Of a stretch of 64,000 nucleotides of DNA, positions 11,710-22,800 are shown one piece after another. The notes beneath the pieces are model-generated. The model had not been told where the DNA came from. It did not search any database and saw only the letters and a program-made list of their open reading frames with translations. Made by a program: the position numbers and the translations under genes. Numbering within the stretch: the stretch's first letter is position 1; each line of letters opens with the position of its first letter. The stretch is taken from the NCBI GenBank assembly GCA_002197995.1, contig NGZR01000003.1:7006001-7070000 (forward strand), in the 5' to 3' direction. Source of the DNA: Gaeumannomyces sp. JS-464. Taxonomy: Eukaryota; Ascomycota; Sordariomycetes; Magnaporthales; Magnaporthaceae.

Positions 11710-13932
11710 TCACCAAGGCCCGCCAGCCTGCCTCTCAACCTCAGAAAACAGCACCGCCTCGAACGCGACGCCCCTGCCCGCGAACCGCACTCTCAAGTCC
11801 TCCAGCATCGCGCAAACCTCGGGCCGCAGCACCGTGCCCCCCTTAACCAGCGGGCTCGGGTCGACGTGCTGCGCCTGCGCCAGCACCAGCACGACCCTGC
11901 GCAGCCCGCCCGGCGCCACCCCGCCGTCCACCCGCAGCAGCCGCGCCAGGCAGCCGTGCAGGTCCGGCAGGTAGCCCTCGAGCGGCGGCGGCGGCGGCTC
12001 AGCGTGGCGCCTGCGGCACAGGACCCAGTCGTCGTCGCCGCAGGGCCCATCGGGCGCAAAAACGTCGGTGGTGCTCGTCGCCGGCGACGAGTAGTGCCAG
12101 CGCTCGTGCCGCTCCAGCGCCGCCGCGAGGTCCAGCTCTGCGGCGCCCAGCGGCCGCGCGTGGCGGACGGTTGGGTACGAGGGGAGGCAGGCGTACGTCG
12201 CCGTGTCGGACGGCAGCGGCGGCGGCGGCGGCTGCCGCGAGTGCGGTTCCGGGATCGGGCTGCGGCCCGCCTCGCCGACGACCGAGGAGTCGAGGCTGAG
12301 GAGCTTGAGGTACACCCCCGCGATCGGCTCGATCAGCCGCAGCTCCTCGACCGTGGGCGCAGCAGCTCCGCCAGCGGGGTGGCCCTGAGCTCGGTGCCGG
12401 CCTCGTGCAGGCACTCGAGCCGCACCGTCAGGCGCTTGACGCCGTGCAACGTCGAGAGCCCGTTGAGCATGCGCCGCCGGCTGGCGAGCGGGCCGCGCGA
12501 GGGCCGGGCCTTGCTCGGCTCGACTTTGGGGATGGCGCCCGGGTCAAAGTCGCTGGCGATCGGGTTATAGATTTGGATGTCTGGGTCCGGGAACCAGTCG
12601 ATGTCGTCGTGCGGTCTCCATCTGAGCATTTCCAGCGTGTCGGGGGGCAGGTGGTCAAAGAGCGGCGACTTTAGGCTGCCCCTGAGCCGCGCCAGCTCCT
12701 TGGATCCCACCCGCAGGTCGATGTGCAGGTCCTCCACGGAGCAGGGCAGGCCGGCCGCGACGTGGCCGTACCGCGCGAACGCGGCGTCCATGTCGTCGGC
12801 GCTGGGGCTGGGCCTGCCGAATTGGTGCTCCCTGTTCTCGCCCTCGTGCTCGCGCAGCCTCGAGAAGGCAAACGACCGGAGCCCCGGCAGCATGCGCCAC
12901 AGGGCCCGCAGGTCGAAGCTGCTCATGGAGCTCTCGAGGAGCCGCAGCTCCCGGATCGCGCCGTGCGTCTGGACCCCGGGCTCCTGCGCCGCCAGGTCCA
13001 TCATGTAGTCGGCTATCTGGTTGTCCAGGCACGTCCAGTCCAACCGCGTCGCTCCCCTCCACCAGGCGGGGTGCGGCACGTGGTAGGGCCCTTCGTCCCG
13101 CTGGACCTCGAGCGTGCTGACACCCGGGACCCTCACCACCTCCATGATTAGCCGCAGCGGGATCCGGTTCTTGTCCGAGCAAGACGCGTACCAGTTGCTG
13201 GCGTCGACCCGACGAGCTCCCGGCCGGAGCCGCAGCGTCCGCGCGGGCAAGGCGGATTCGGTTTCGGCCAGGCAGGCGCTCGTGATGTTGAAGAACGTGC
13301 TGTAATCGTGCATCTCCTCCTCGTTGCCGAAGTTGCTGTCCGGCGGGAGGACCGACAACGTCTCGAGGCGGGGCAGGAGGAGGCTGAGGACCGAGGCGAT
13401 GCGGGAGGGGATGCGGCTGTGGGGGTAGAACCTCATGGCACGGACGGCCGCGGGGCTTGCGTGCGAGTTTTGGGTTGATGAAATGAAACCTGAACGTGTC
13501 TTCATTGCAGTCGTCCTCGTCGGTCTTGGGATCAAGCGGGAAGGCGAGGGTGAGGGACCGCACCAGGCCGGCGACTTGGGGGCGCGTGAACCTCAGGGTC
13601 TCGGACAGGCGCATGGCGGCGGTGCGGGAGGTCAGGGTGATGTCTCGGTAGAGGACACACGACGCGACGCTGTACATGTTGCGCGAGGTCAGGCAGAGGC
13701 TGTGCAGGTCGCGCGCGCCCTCGTGGGCCCTGGTGATGTGGTAGTCCGCGTCGGCGACGCTGTCAAAGTCTCCCGTCGGGAGCGAGTCCCTCAGCTGCCC
13801 AGCTATCAGCATCCAGATCTCGTTTGGCAGGTGCGGGAGCTCCGGCCTACCTCTTTTTCCCAACACAGACCTCGGCAGGCGTCTCAGAGGTCGCGGGTGG
13901 TGCAGGGGGACTTTGGAGGGGATCCAAGGCAT
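11710..13932 (-). CDS. F-box-like protein, frame-slipped
   Basis: About 740 residues with no evident intron. The N-terminus carries an F-box-like segment (LPHLPNEIWMLIAGQL, about residues 33-48), followed by a long leucine-rich region without strict repeats. This is the usual layout of the large fungal F-box families that present substrates to SCF ubiquitin ligases. Two one-base slips interrupt it: an extra base in GGGG at 13452-13455 and a missing base in GGG at 12355-12357 (plus strand). Joining across them restores continuous protein. The C-terminal 230 residues are Pro-rich, ending in a compact domain I do not recognise. Substrate unknown. Confidence 0.7.
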
Positions 13933-14643
13933 TTCCGAGACAAGTTCGTAGCTTAGATAAGCAAACGATATATATAAAAGGAAACAGGCAAGGAAAGTAG
14001 GTCAGTTGTAACGCTGGAAATCGAGCCCCTGTTGACCGTAGGAGCTGCAGGGGTCGATAAAGGCCATCACTTCAGAAGATAGACAGGTCCTCATCAACTG
14101 CTGAAGTTCGGTTATGTATAATCGGACGGGTCGCGGCTGTCAACATCTTTTATGGGCAGCGACAAAGGCAGGCAGACAAGGGTGTCTTTGTATGGGAGAA
14201 ATATCCTCAATGCCCCATCGACGCCGGCCGGGTTTGTCGCGCGGGGCCAAGACAAAGAAAGTCGCTCTTTGTTCCTGGCAAGCCAATTCCTCGAAGACGG
14301 TCTTCGCTGGGGATTGAATACTGAGGTTAGCATCCCGCCTTCACGGCAACAAGTGGTTCAATAGTGGTACTAGTCTAGCATGCAGCGACCTGTAGGTAAA
14401 GGTTTGTATTTAGGAGTAGGATATCAAAAGATGGCAGAAAGTTTTCCGGTCTGCAAGATATCTGCTACTGGTTTTTCAAGGACCAAGCGTCGAGTCCCTG
14501 GATGGTCAGACAACTCCTCTCCAGTGAGGCAAACACATAGCCGTTCCGGTAGTGGAGGATGAAATCGTCGTTGAGGGGATTGAGGGCGACGGCCTAAGAC
14601 GATTGTCGAGGGTTAGCAGGTAGTTAGGTATCTAGGTAGGTAC
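13933..14643. other. Intergenic with palindromic TAGGTACCTA-type cluster
   Basis: About 710 bp with no gene. At 14620-14650 it contains a run of AGGTA/TACCT palindromic words (GTTAGGTATCTAGGTAGG and following), the same motif family seen in several other intergenic stretches of this window. Confidence 0.5.
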
Positions 14644-14650
14644 CTAGATG
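14620..14650. repeat. TAGGTACCTA-type palindromic cluster
   Basis: TAGTTAGGTATCTAGGTAGG and the following TACCTAGA form overlapping palindromic words in an intergenic region. Similar words occur at 5602-5617, 19816-19828, 39295-39313, 49574-49600 and 57151-57163, all in introns or spacers. Confidence 0.6.
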
Positions 14651-15189
14651 AGCCACTGCCAAAGGGGGTAGCTCCGAACACGCACCTCAATGTCGGTGGA
14701 CTGATTTTCGAGAAACCTCTTCAGGCCAGGGTAGCTTCCGGCAAGATCCCACTCTGCGGGGCCGCTCTCGGGGACAAAGATATACGCCCCCTTGACTCCC
14801 AGAGCCGCGGCTCGCAGCCGACCGCCCTTGCGCGCTTTCTGCAGCGCCTCTGCGGCTGCGCCGGGCAGATTCCAATCCATGCGGTGCCGGGTGGGGACGG
14901 CCACGCCGCCAGGCTGGGCCGCGTCGCCGGAATCGGTGGGCAGTCTCATGTCCCACTGCAGTATGTACCGCCTGGTCGGCCCTAGGCAGATCCAGTCGGG
15001 CCATTCGACGTCCCACGCACCGCCCGGCCGTCGGAGCTTCTCGCGCAGGTCAGGGTAGAGGAGCGCTAGGCTCTTGTTGAATCGCGTCATCCATGTGTGC
15101 CCGGCTTGGAACTTTTGGACCCAGGCGCCGCTGTCGATTTCCAGGGATGCAACAGGAGCAGCCCAACTGTCAGCAAGCGACAACCTCAT
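14644..15189 (-). CDS. Hypothetical protein downstream of GTPase gene
   Basis: Open frame of 181 codons from the ATG at 15189 (MRLSLADSWAAPVASLEIDS). It is Trp-rich (SGAWVQKFQAGHTWM, WDVEWPDWICLG) and ends in YPLWQWLI. The frame stays open upstream to 15228 without another ATG. A GTGAGT just upstream overlaps the stop of the GTPase gene, so it could be a further exon of that gene rather than a separate one. I recognise no domain. Confidence 0.4.
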   Translation of the reverse strand: MRLSLADSWAAPVASLEIDSGAWVQKFQAGHTWMTRFNKSLALLYPDLREKLRRPGGAWDVEWPDWICLGPTRRYILQWDMRLPTDSGDAAQPGGVAVPTRHRMDWNLPGAAAEALQKARKGGRLRAAALGVKGAYIFVPESGPAEWDLAGSYPGLKRFLENQSTDIEVRVRSYPLWQWLI

Positions 15190-15214
15190 GGGCCATGACG
15201 AGGCGATCTCGTAC

Positions 15215-16843
15215 TCACCCGACGCCACACCATGTCAGCACACAGCGTCCTCCATTAATCGCCTTCATCCTTTCGTACGACCGATCCGACATGCAGTTCC
15301 TGCCGATCAACGTCAGCAACAAACGAAACGCTCGCTGAACAAACGCCCAAGAACTCAGCTCCACGTACCCCCATTGCGACCACGACCCAGCCAGCGAGTA
15401 CGAGTGGTTCCCGACGATGCTGTACGCAAAGTATGGCGGCCCCGTCCACCCAACCTGGCGCTCCTCGTGGCCCTCGCTCCGCTTCGCCGTGTCCTGCTCT
15501 CTGATGGCCTTCTTGAACCTGAGGAACCGCTCCGTGTGCAGCTGCTCCGTGTCGGTCCTGAGCTTCTTGTGCTCCGACTTCAGCCTCTCGATCTTGTTGG
15601 TGTAGTCGTCCTTGAGCTCGCGCATCGCCTTCTCGGACTCGCTGTCGCGCAGCCGGATCGCCTCCTTCATCATCTCACGCGCCTCCTTGAGCTCCTTCTC
15701 CCACCGCTTCCGCTCCCGCGCGAGCTCCGCCTCGAGCTCGATGCCCGCCGCCGTCTCCTGCAGCGGCCGCGCCTGCGTCACCATCTGGTCCTGCAGGTCC
15801 AGCACAATCGTCGGCCTGCTGCGGTCGCCGCCCGTGATCAGCGACTCGACGATTTCCCGGGCGCGCGCCAGCGTTTTGTCGTGCGGCACAGCCTGCTTCC
15901 CTTTGAGATTACCCCCAGAACTCGGGCGTGTCGACCAGCTCCTTCTCGCGCGCCTCAGCCGCCGCCGTCGGCACGATGTCCCACATGGTGGTGGCGAGGA
16001 TCACCTTGCGGAGCGCGTCGTCGCCGCAGAGCTTCTTGAACATGAGCAGATTCTTCTTTGCGGACCCCTGCATGCGCACGTCGCTGATGCGGTGGAGGTA
16101 GATGATGCCGTGCAAAAGGATTTTTGACTTAAAGGACTCGGTCAGCCACGACGCGATCTCGCGCAGGACCTCGGTGTCGCTCTTTGCCGTGTCGTCGAAC
16201 CCGGGCGTGTCGATCAGGTAGACAGTCTGAGTTGCCGACAGCTCAAAGGGGTACACGTCGACGACAGCAGTGCCTTTTGTTGCAGAGGTGTGTTTGGTTC
16301 CATATTTCAGTCATCTCGCCCCGGGAAAGGTGTGAATGATAAGAGGGCAGTGCCTCGCATGGAAAAAAAAAGCTCACATGATTTTAGGTCGTGCCCGATC
16401 TGTACTGGCTTGTTACAACACAGAGATATGAAGGAGCTCTTGCCGCACCCGGTCACCCCCATGACAGCGATGAATACGTCGGTCGGGCTTTTCAATGTCA
16501 ATAAAACCTTGCTCGAAAGCCCGCTCAAACGTTGTTGTTCGATCGGGGTCCAGAGGACGGAGAGACATACCGTGGCGCCCTGCCATCACGGAATATCTTT
16601 GGGTCATTCAAGTCGGTCACTGCCTCGATCTTCTCGTCGTCGTTCACGATCTGCCCGTCATCGTCGTCGTCCGCGGCATCAATGAACGAGGCCGTCTTGG
16701 CAGCGCCCGCGGCTGGGGAAGCAGAAGGCAGCGGCGGGTGGCTGGAAACTGGCGCGTCGCTAGACACCATCTGGGTGTCCAAACTGCGGGCCACGTCTGC
16801 CCCTGCTGGCGATAGTGACGACCGAGAAGGCGCTCTTAGACAT
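15215..16843 (-). CDS. AIG1/GIMAP-like P-loop GTPase with coiled coil (copy 1)
   Basis: Predicted GTP-binding protein. The likely start is the ATG at 16843; the next in-frame one is at 16770. After an acidic N-terminal tail (DAADDDDDGQ), introns near 16570-16488 and 16377-16285 frame the G1 motif MGVTGCGKSSF. The second half has G3 (LIDTPGFDDT), the family block GIIYLHRISD and G4-like TTMWD. A charged coiled coil (ELEAELARERKRWEKELKE and onward) and a hydrophobic Trp/Phe-rich tail follow. Slips sit in CCCC at 16800-16803 and CCCCC at 15912-15916 (plus strand). The order of motifs fits the AIG1-type fungal G-domain proteins, whose roles are largely unknown. A diverged paralog lies head-to-head 865 bp away. 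Confidence 0.75.
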
Positions 16844-17708
16844 GGCTGCTAAAGGAATTCAGATCTCGCAGAGTTTTTGGTTTGGAGTTTGGGGTGGTCG
16901 CACCTTTTCGCGAACGTTGAAGGAGAGGGAGGGGTTGCTGAGAAACAGGTGAGGGAGCCATCGCGCATATTTCTGCCTCAGCGCTGGCAGGCGCAGAGCG
17001 GGCGCGGGGTTAGGCCTGTGTTTCCAAATTGGAGGAGGTGCAGCTGACGCTGGCGGCTTGCATCAGAATGTAAGCAGACGGGAGGGTGTGCTGGGACAGC
17101 CCGCCCGCTGCAGCCAAGAAGGGATTCTCGTCGGCGGAGCCGCCACCGAAGCCACAGCCTCGATACCATCCATCCGGTCGTGGAGAGCCCTGGTCGTGGA
17201 TTTGTGCTTTCTAGCAAATCAAAGGCTTTGGACAAATGCTGCAGGTGCGCCTCTTCTCCCCATATCTGCAACCCGCTCGGTACACCAGAACGAACTTGTC
17301 TTTGGTCGAGACCCGGGCTGTGTGACGAGCAAATGTGAAGTCTTTGGCAGAGCCTGACCTCGAGTTCCAGTCGCCCTGCCGAGCCGGGCGGCTGTGTGCA
17401 AGGGATGCAGCATGCAGGTCTGGCCATGCCTTCCCCATTGGCCACCTCGAGGACTTGCTGCATAGCGAGCGCCTCGGGGTCGCATCGAGTCTACGAACAC
17501 ACCCACTCCGGCCCCCCACCCTTTCGCAGCATAGCATTCCACCCTCCCTCGAGCCATCTGCAGGCCAGAGGGGCTGGGGCACTAGGCGGCAACATGTCTG
17601 CCTGCCGCTACCCTTCAAAGCAATGGAATGCGATCAAACAGGCATGCATCCTCCTGGGCCAACACGAGAAAAATCTAGAGTCGGCCACCGACCCTCACAT
17701 CCCGCAGA
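16844..17708. other. Divergent promoter region between two GTPase paralogs
   Basis: 865 bp between the start codons of two divergently transcribed paralogous GTPase genes. Short frames on both strands show no motifs. No obvious inverted repeat links the two sides by eye. Confidence 0.5.
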
Positions 17709-19251
17709 ATGGAGGAAAGCAACGGAACGAAGGAGGGGGCCGATATTGCGAGAGAGCATATCGAGGAGCAGGCCAAGGGGTTCCTGACATTCACGGGGTA
17801 GAGAAGCCGCCCACAAACGCCATATTCTTGCTCGTCATGGGGATGACAGGCTCGGGAAAGAGCTCATTTGTGTCTTCCTGCACTGGCAGAGACGTGGTCG
17901 TGGGGCATGGCCTCCAGTCATGTGAGAGTCTCGGAATGGATGGTGGCTCGTCGGCTTGGAGAAACCCTCCTCTGCTGACGACCGTTCCAAAAACGACAGG
18001 TACCTCTGACATCACGATATTCGACTTCGCCCTGGACGGTCACAAAGTCTACCTTATCGACACGCCGGGCTTCAACGACACCCACAAGTCCGACACTGAG
18101 ACACTCGCCACCGTGGCTACGTACCTGGGGACCTCGTTCGCCCAAAACGTCTTTATTCACGGCATCCTGTATCTTCACAGAATCTCGGATAACAAGGTAG
18201 GCGGAAGCGCCCGTCGCAACATTGACATGCTCAAGGCCATGATCGGTGAGGCGGCTTACGGAAACGTAGCGCTTGTTACGACCATGTGGGGAGGAGGAGG
18301 AGGCAGCGCGACCATGACAGCAACGACGACGGAAACAAGGGAGACTCTGCTGCGACGCGAGGAAGAGCTGAGAACCGACAGCTCTTTCTTTGCCGAGCTC
18401 ATCGACGGCGGTGCCCGTCTAGTCCGGCACGGGGATTTTGGCAGTAGGGGCGCCATCGAGTCCAGCAAGGACGCAGACGATGAGCTGCTACGCGCCTCGG
18501 CGCTGGCAATCGTCAGGCAGCTCATCTCCCAGTCACGGGCGGCTGGCGGTCCCGCGGTCCTCCTGATTCAGCATGAGCTTGTCGAGGACAAGAAGCGCCT
18601 GGAGCAGACGTCGGCCGGCGCCATCGTTCTGGGAGACCTGCGTAAAATAGCGGCGGACAACACGGCCCAGCTGGCGGCGCTGAAGGAGATGATTCGGAGC
18701 AAGACAAAGGGGCGGCGATGGCGGCCACACGACAGTGTGCCGCCGTCCGAGGCGAGGAGATTCGAGAGGACGCGGAGCTCAAGACCGAGTTCAAGGACGA
18801 GCTGGCGACGGTTAACAAGGCGCGAAAGGTTCTGAGCTCCGGGCTCCAGGCCCTACAGAGCAGGGAGCAGGAGTCCTTGACGAAGAAGCTGGAAGCGGCA
18901 GAACAGCAGTTCCGGGCCGAGTTGGAACTAAAGGAAAACGGCTGCTCGAGCTGGAAAGATCGCTCCAGCAGGCAAGAAGGAGCGAGGCTGGCAACCTCAA
19001 CCCAGCTGCAGCGTCGACGACCCCGAGGGCACGGCTAAGGAAGACGCCGGCCCACGAACAGCTCGCGCCACAGGTGTCGAGAGCGAGGGAGGAGGTCCGA
19101 AGGGGGAGGAAAGCTCTCGCCGGCCTCGCGCGCGGCGACGGACGGGGTAAAGGAGGGCCTGGCGACCGGGTTTGCGACCAGTGTGTCGTCGGCTCTCGTC
19201 ACTGGTGGTAAGAGCCCCGATCCAAAGACGGAATTGGTCAAAGACGGCTGA
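17709..19251 (+). CDS. AIG1/GIMAP-like P-loop GTPase with coiled coil (copy 2)
   Basis: Paralog of the gene at 15215-16843, divergently oriented. The ATG at 17709 opens MEESNGTKEGADIAREH. G1 is MGMTGSGKSSF, G3 is LIDTPGFNDT and the family block is GILYLHRISD. The G4 position reads TTMWGGGGG, so the aspartate that confers guanine specificity in copy 1 (TTMWD) is missing and a glycine run follows. A long charged C-terminal coiled coil is followed by a hydrophobic segment (GLATGFATSVSSALVTG). Frame slips occur in GGGG at 17795-17798, GGGG at 18709-18712 and AAAA at 18935-18938, with at least one more after 19020. The stop is therefore provisional. Function unknown; membrane association is an inference. 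Confidence 0.72.
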
Positions 19252-19562
19252 CAATCTCGGCCGGAACAGTTGTTGGGGCAGTAGCGAGCGCAATGGTGTG
19301 CGTGCTTATGTAGCGCCGAGGCACGCCTGTTTTGTTTTGCACCAGTGAGCGAGCCTGAAGACGGTCCACTGTAGACCCCACCTGGTTTCGAGGTGGCCCC
19401 GGCTACAGGGCACGGGACCCAGACAGTCGACAGTTTGACAGTTGAGATGTCACTGGCAGCCGGGCACTCCATGTCTTTCAATCACAAAGTTCCAAGTCGC
19501 TGGGGAAGCCCTTGAAGCTGGTGTGATCATAGATTTTCCTTCCTTTTTTTTACTTCTTGTAT

Positions 19563-19563
<1 letters not shown>

Positions 19564-19622
<59 letters not shown>
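19564..19622. repeat. 59-base poly(C) tract
   Basis: Fifty-nine consecutive C between the convergent GTPase and POL2 genes, preceded by a T-rich stretch. It is far longer than expected by chance and could be a true G-quadruplex-prone homopolymer or a collapsed/expanded read artefact. The rest of the 570-bp spacer (19252-19823) shows no gene. Confidence 0.95.
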
Positions 19623-19823
19623 TTCTCTCCTTCTTTTTCCTAAGGCACCTTCCCAGGCGCCTTAGGCCAATTACATCGAAATAAAAGGATAAATAATACA
19701 ATCGACAAGAACGAGTCCAGATTGTCGTACGTGTTGATGAACCGAGAACAGTCTACTGAGTATTCTGGACGCTGGGCCTCTAGGTGGACAAATAGTTTTG
19801 ACTAGCCACGGATCTTTAGGTAC

Positions 19824-22800
19824 CTACATTGAAGCACAAACGCCTATACACAAACCCAACCAGAAAACAATAACGGCCTCCCACGTGTGCACACTTCGAC
19901 GCCTCTTGGTCACCCTTGTGACACCGATACCTCCCCTTAACCCTAAATATTTCGCAAAAACACTTTCCACCACGTCCCCCAGCATCTTGAGCCCGTAGAA
20001 TCGCGCGACGTTCCGGTGCACCCTGAGCCGCCGCACCAGGTCCTCCCGCTTGGTCGACGGCCCCCAGTCGCCGCTGCAGGTGCAGTGCTCCATGAACTCG
20101 TTGACGCGCGACGCGCCGCACTTGACGCACCTCAGGTCCTGCGTCGCCCACTCCGTGACCGCCGCCTCCACCTGCGCCACCAGCACCTCCTCGAGCGCGT
20201 TGCGGTCGTACTCGGCCTGGCAGAAGGTGCACTTCCACGGCCTGCTGCTGCCGCCGCCGCCGCCGCCGCCCCCGCTCTCGCCCGGCACCGGGAGCAGGTC
20301 CTCGTCGCGGCACAGGTCCAGGTCGCGCGCGACGGTGCAGCTGTCGCAGCTGACCTGCGCCAGCCTCAGGCTCTCGGACGGGTTCTGGAACGCCGCCTCG
20401 CGGCTGAACTCGCGCACGTCGAGCATGGCGAGCAGCTCCTTGCGCAGCAGCCGGGCCTCGAGCGAGATGTTCTTGTCGAGCGACAGCACCTGCATCAGGG
20501 ACTTGACCAGCTCCAGCACCGCCGACGTCGGCTGCAGGCCGGACAGGTGGCTCCCCGGCAACTGCGGGAAGTCGTAGTCGGCCGCCAGCTCCGGGTGCAG
20601 CAGCTCGCGCTTCTGCGCCGCCAGGAGGCCCGCGATCTCCTTCTTCAGGGGGCGCTCGAACGCCTTGCCCAGCAGGATCTGGCCCTCGCCGTCCTCGCCC
20701 AGGCCGTCGTTGTTCTGGATCGGCAGTTGCGTGAGGCGCGGAGTCGAGCCATCCAGGGCCGCCGGCGGCCGTTTGTGCGAGTGCATCAGCTGGATGAACT
20801 CGATGACCCACTCCTGGAACACGGGTTGCAGCCGCAGCGGCAGGAACGTCGCCATCTGCCAGTGCATAATGGTATCGAGGTCCTGCGTCTCGGCCTCGAC
20901 CACCTCCTGGCACGCCTTGCCGCCGTAGTTGAACTGGTCATACCAGACGAGGTAGTCCCAGTACTCGCGGATCTCGAGGTCGATGAAGTGGAAGAGCGGC
21001 TTGGACTTGATCGACTTGAGGATGTACTGGCTGTACGCGTACGCGTTGCCCACCTCGCCCTTTGTCGTCTGCAGCAGCAGCCGGTTCGAGCTCGCAAACA
21101 CAACCTGCGACCCGACCCGCCGAAAGTCCGACATGAGCTGCTGCAGCGCCTTGCGCGACATCATCTGCACGTAGTAGTGCAGCGCCCGGTCGTACAGGAA
21201 CGAGTCCGGGCTCTCGACCCAGCGCACCAGGTGCTGCACCATGACGTCCGCCATCGTGCTGCCCCGGCACGCCTCGGCCCACCAGCTCTTGACCATCTCG
21301 CGGAGCACCTGCACGCCCGCGTTTGCAAACGCGTTCTCCGAGTGCAGCATCTCCGACCCGTCCACGCCCGCCGTGTCCGACGCCGGGTTGAACGAGACCG
21401 AGTCGGCGCCCTCGAGCTCGTTGATGAGCGACGACGTCAGGATCGTGTTGATGGCCAGGTTGCGCACCTCGATATCGACGCATACCGACGCGAACGTGCC
21501 CGGGTTGTTGATCGATGGCATCTGCACCCCATCCAGGGGCCCAACGACGTCGTCCTTCTCGTAGCCTGCATGGTCGGGGCGCGGGCCTGGTGACCACCAG
21601 AGGACGACGTCGTTCGCCTGAAGTCGCCGGGCGTACGCAACGTCGATCAGGAATCTGGGGTCGTCGCGCTCGAGGTTGCACAGCGGCACGTCGCCATACC
21701 TCGCCAGCGCCGTCAGGTGCAACACCCACGCACCCAAGCTGAGGTAGTGGTTGATAAGTCGTCTAGCCACCACACCCTGCCAACCAAGAGGCGGGAGTGC
21801 GCTGTCGGCCGGGTCGAACTTGAGTGGCAGGACCGGGAGCTCGGCTAGGATGGGCACCTCGTGCACCAGCATGTTTCGCTGAGACGACTGCATAACCAAC
21901 ATGACGGGGTTGGTCCCCTCGTCCTTGCGCATCTTTCTGACAACGTCGCTGATTTCTAAGAACGCCTTCCTCCGCGTCGTGACCTGTGTCGTCTTGAACG
22001 TGATGCGCTCCTGGTACTCGAAGCAGTCCTGCCATGTCGACTCCCTGGTGGCCTCTTCCTCTTGCTTTCGCTTGGCCAGAAGGTCCGTGTACAGCCTCGT
22101 GATGTTGGGCATCTCCTGGGCGCTGTCCCTGCTCTTGTTGAGAATGACTACGTGGGCGTAGTCCCTGGTGGAAGAGAAGATACCGAAGATCTGGCGTTCG
22201 CCCGAGCTGATGTGGGAGATGTAGATGTATGACATTCTGGCCGACTCTAGGTATGGCTGCGGCTTGACAGGCCGCTTGAGGCTCGGCAGGTCAAACCCTT
22301 GATCCAGCCCCTTGCCCAGCACGCCCGACTGGCTCTCATCGATGGTGCAGAGGTTGCCAAGCTGCAGCACTGCGCGCATATTGAGCGGCACCTGCGACTC
22401 GTACACGCCCTCGACGCTGGGATGGTTAAAGAGCAGCGAGAATTTCTGTGCCTCGGCAAAGTAGACGTCCTCGGGCACCACCAGCTTGAACAGATGCACC
22501 GACGAGTGGCCATTGGGAAGGGTATGGTTGACCTGCTCCACATGGCACCCCGGGACATCAACATCGGGCAGATCTCGGCTCTTCAGATTCAGGAACACCT
22601 GCCGGGGCACCTTCATCTTCACGGAGTGGATCCTGTTGTCGATGAGCACGTACGCCGACACGATGCCGGGGTTGTCCGTCATCTTGAGCTGGAGCAGCTG
22701 CCACGTGTTTCGGAAGGTGACTTCGGCCTGCGCCCTAAACGTCTGCTGGATGCTGGTGTTCTGTGCGTTGCCGCGGCGTTCACCGAACAGATGTCGGCGC

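Noticed and set aside
8400..13932. Secondary-metabolite or ribosomal-peptide gene cluster around the secreted repeat protein
   Set aside because: No synthase, UstY-like oxidase, P450, methyltransferase, peptidase or transporter is present between the regulators and the F-box-like gene.
20016..21593. 525-codon plus-strand open frame opposite POL2
   Set aside because: It is the antisense of a strongly conserved coding exon, rich in Arg/Leu/His as expected for a GC-rich shadow frame, with no domain.
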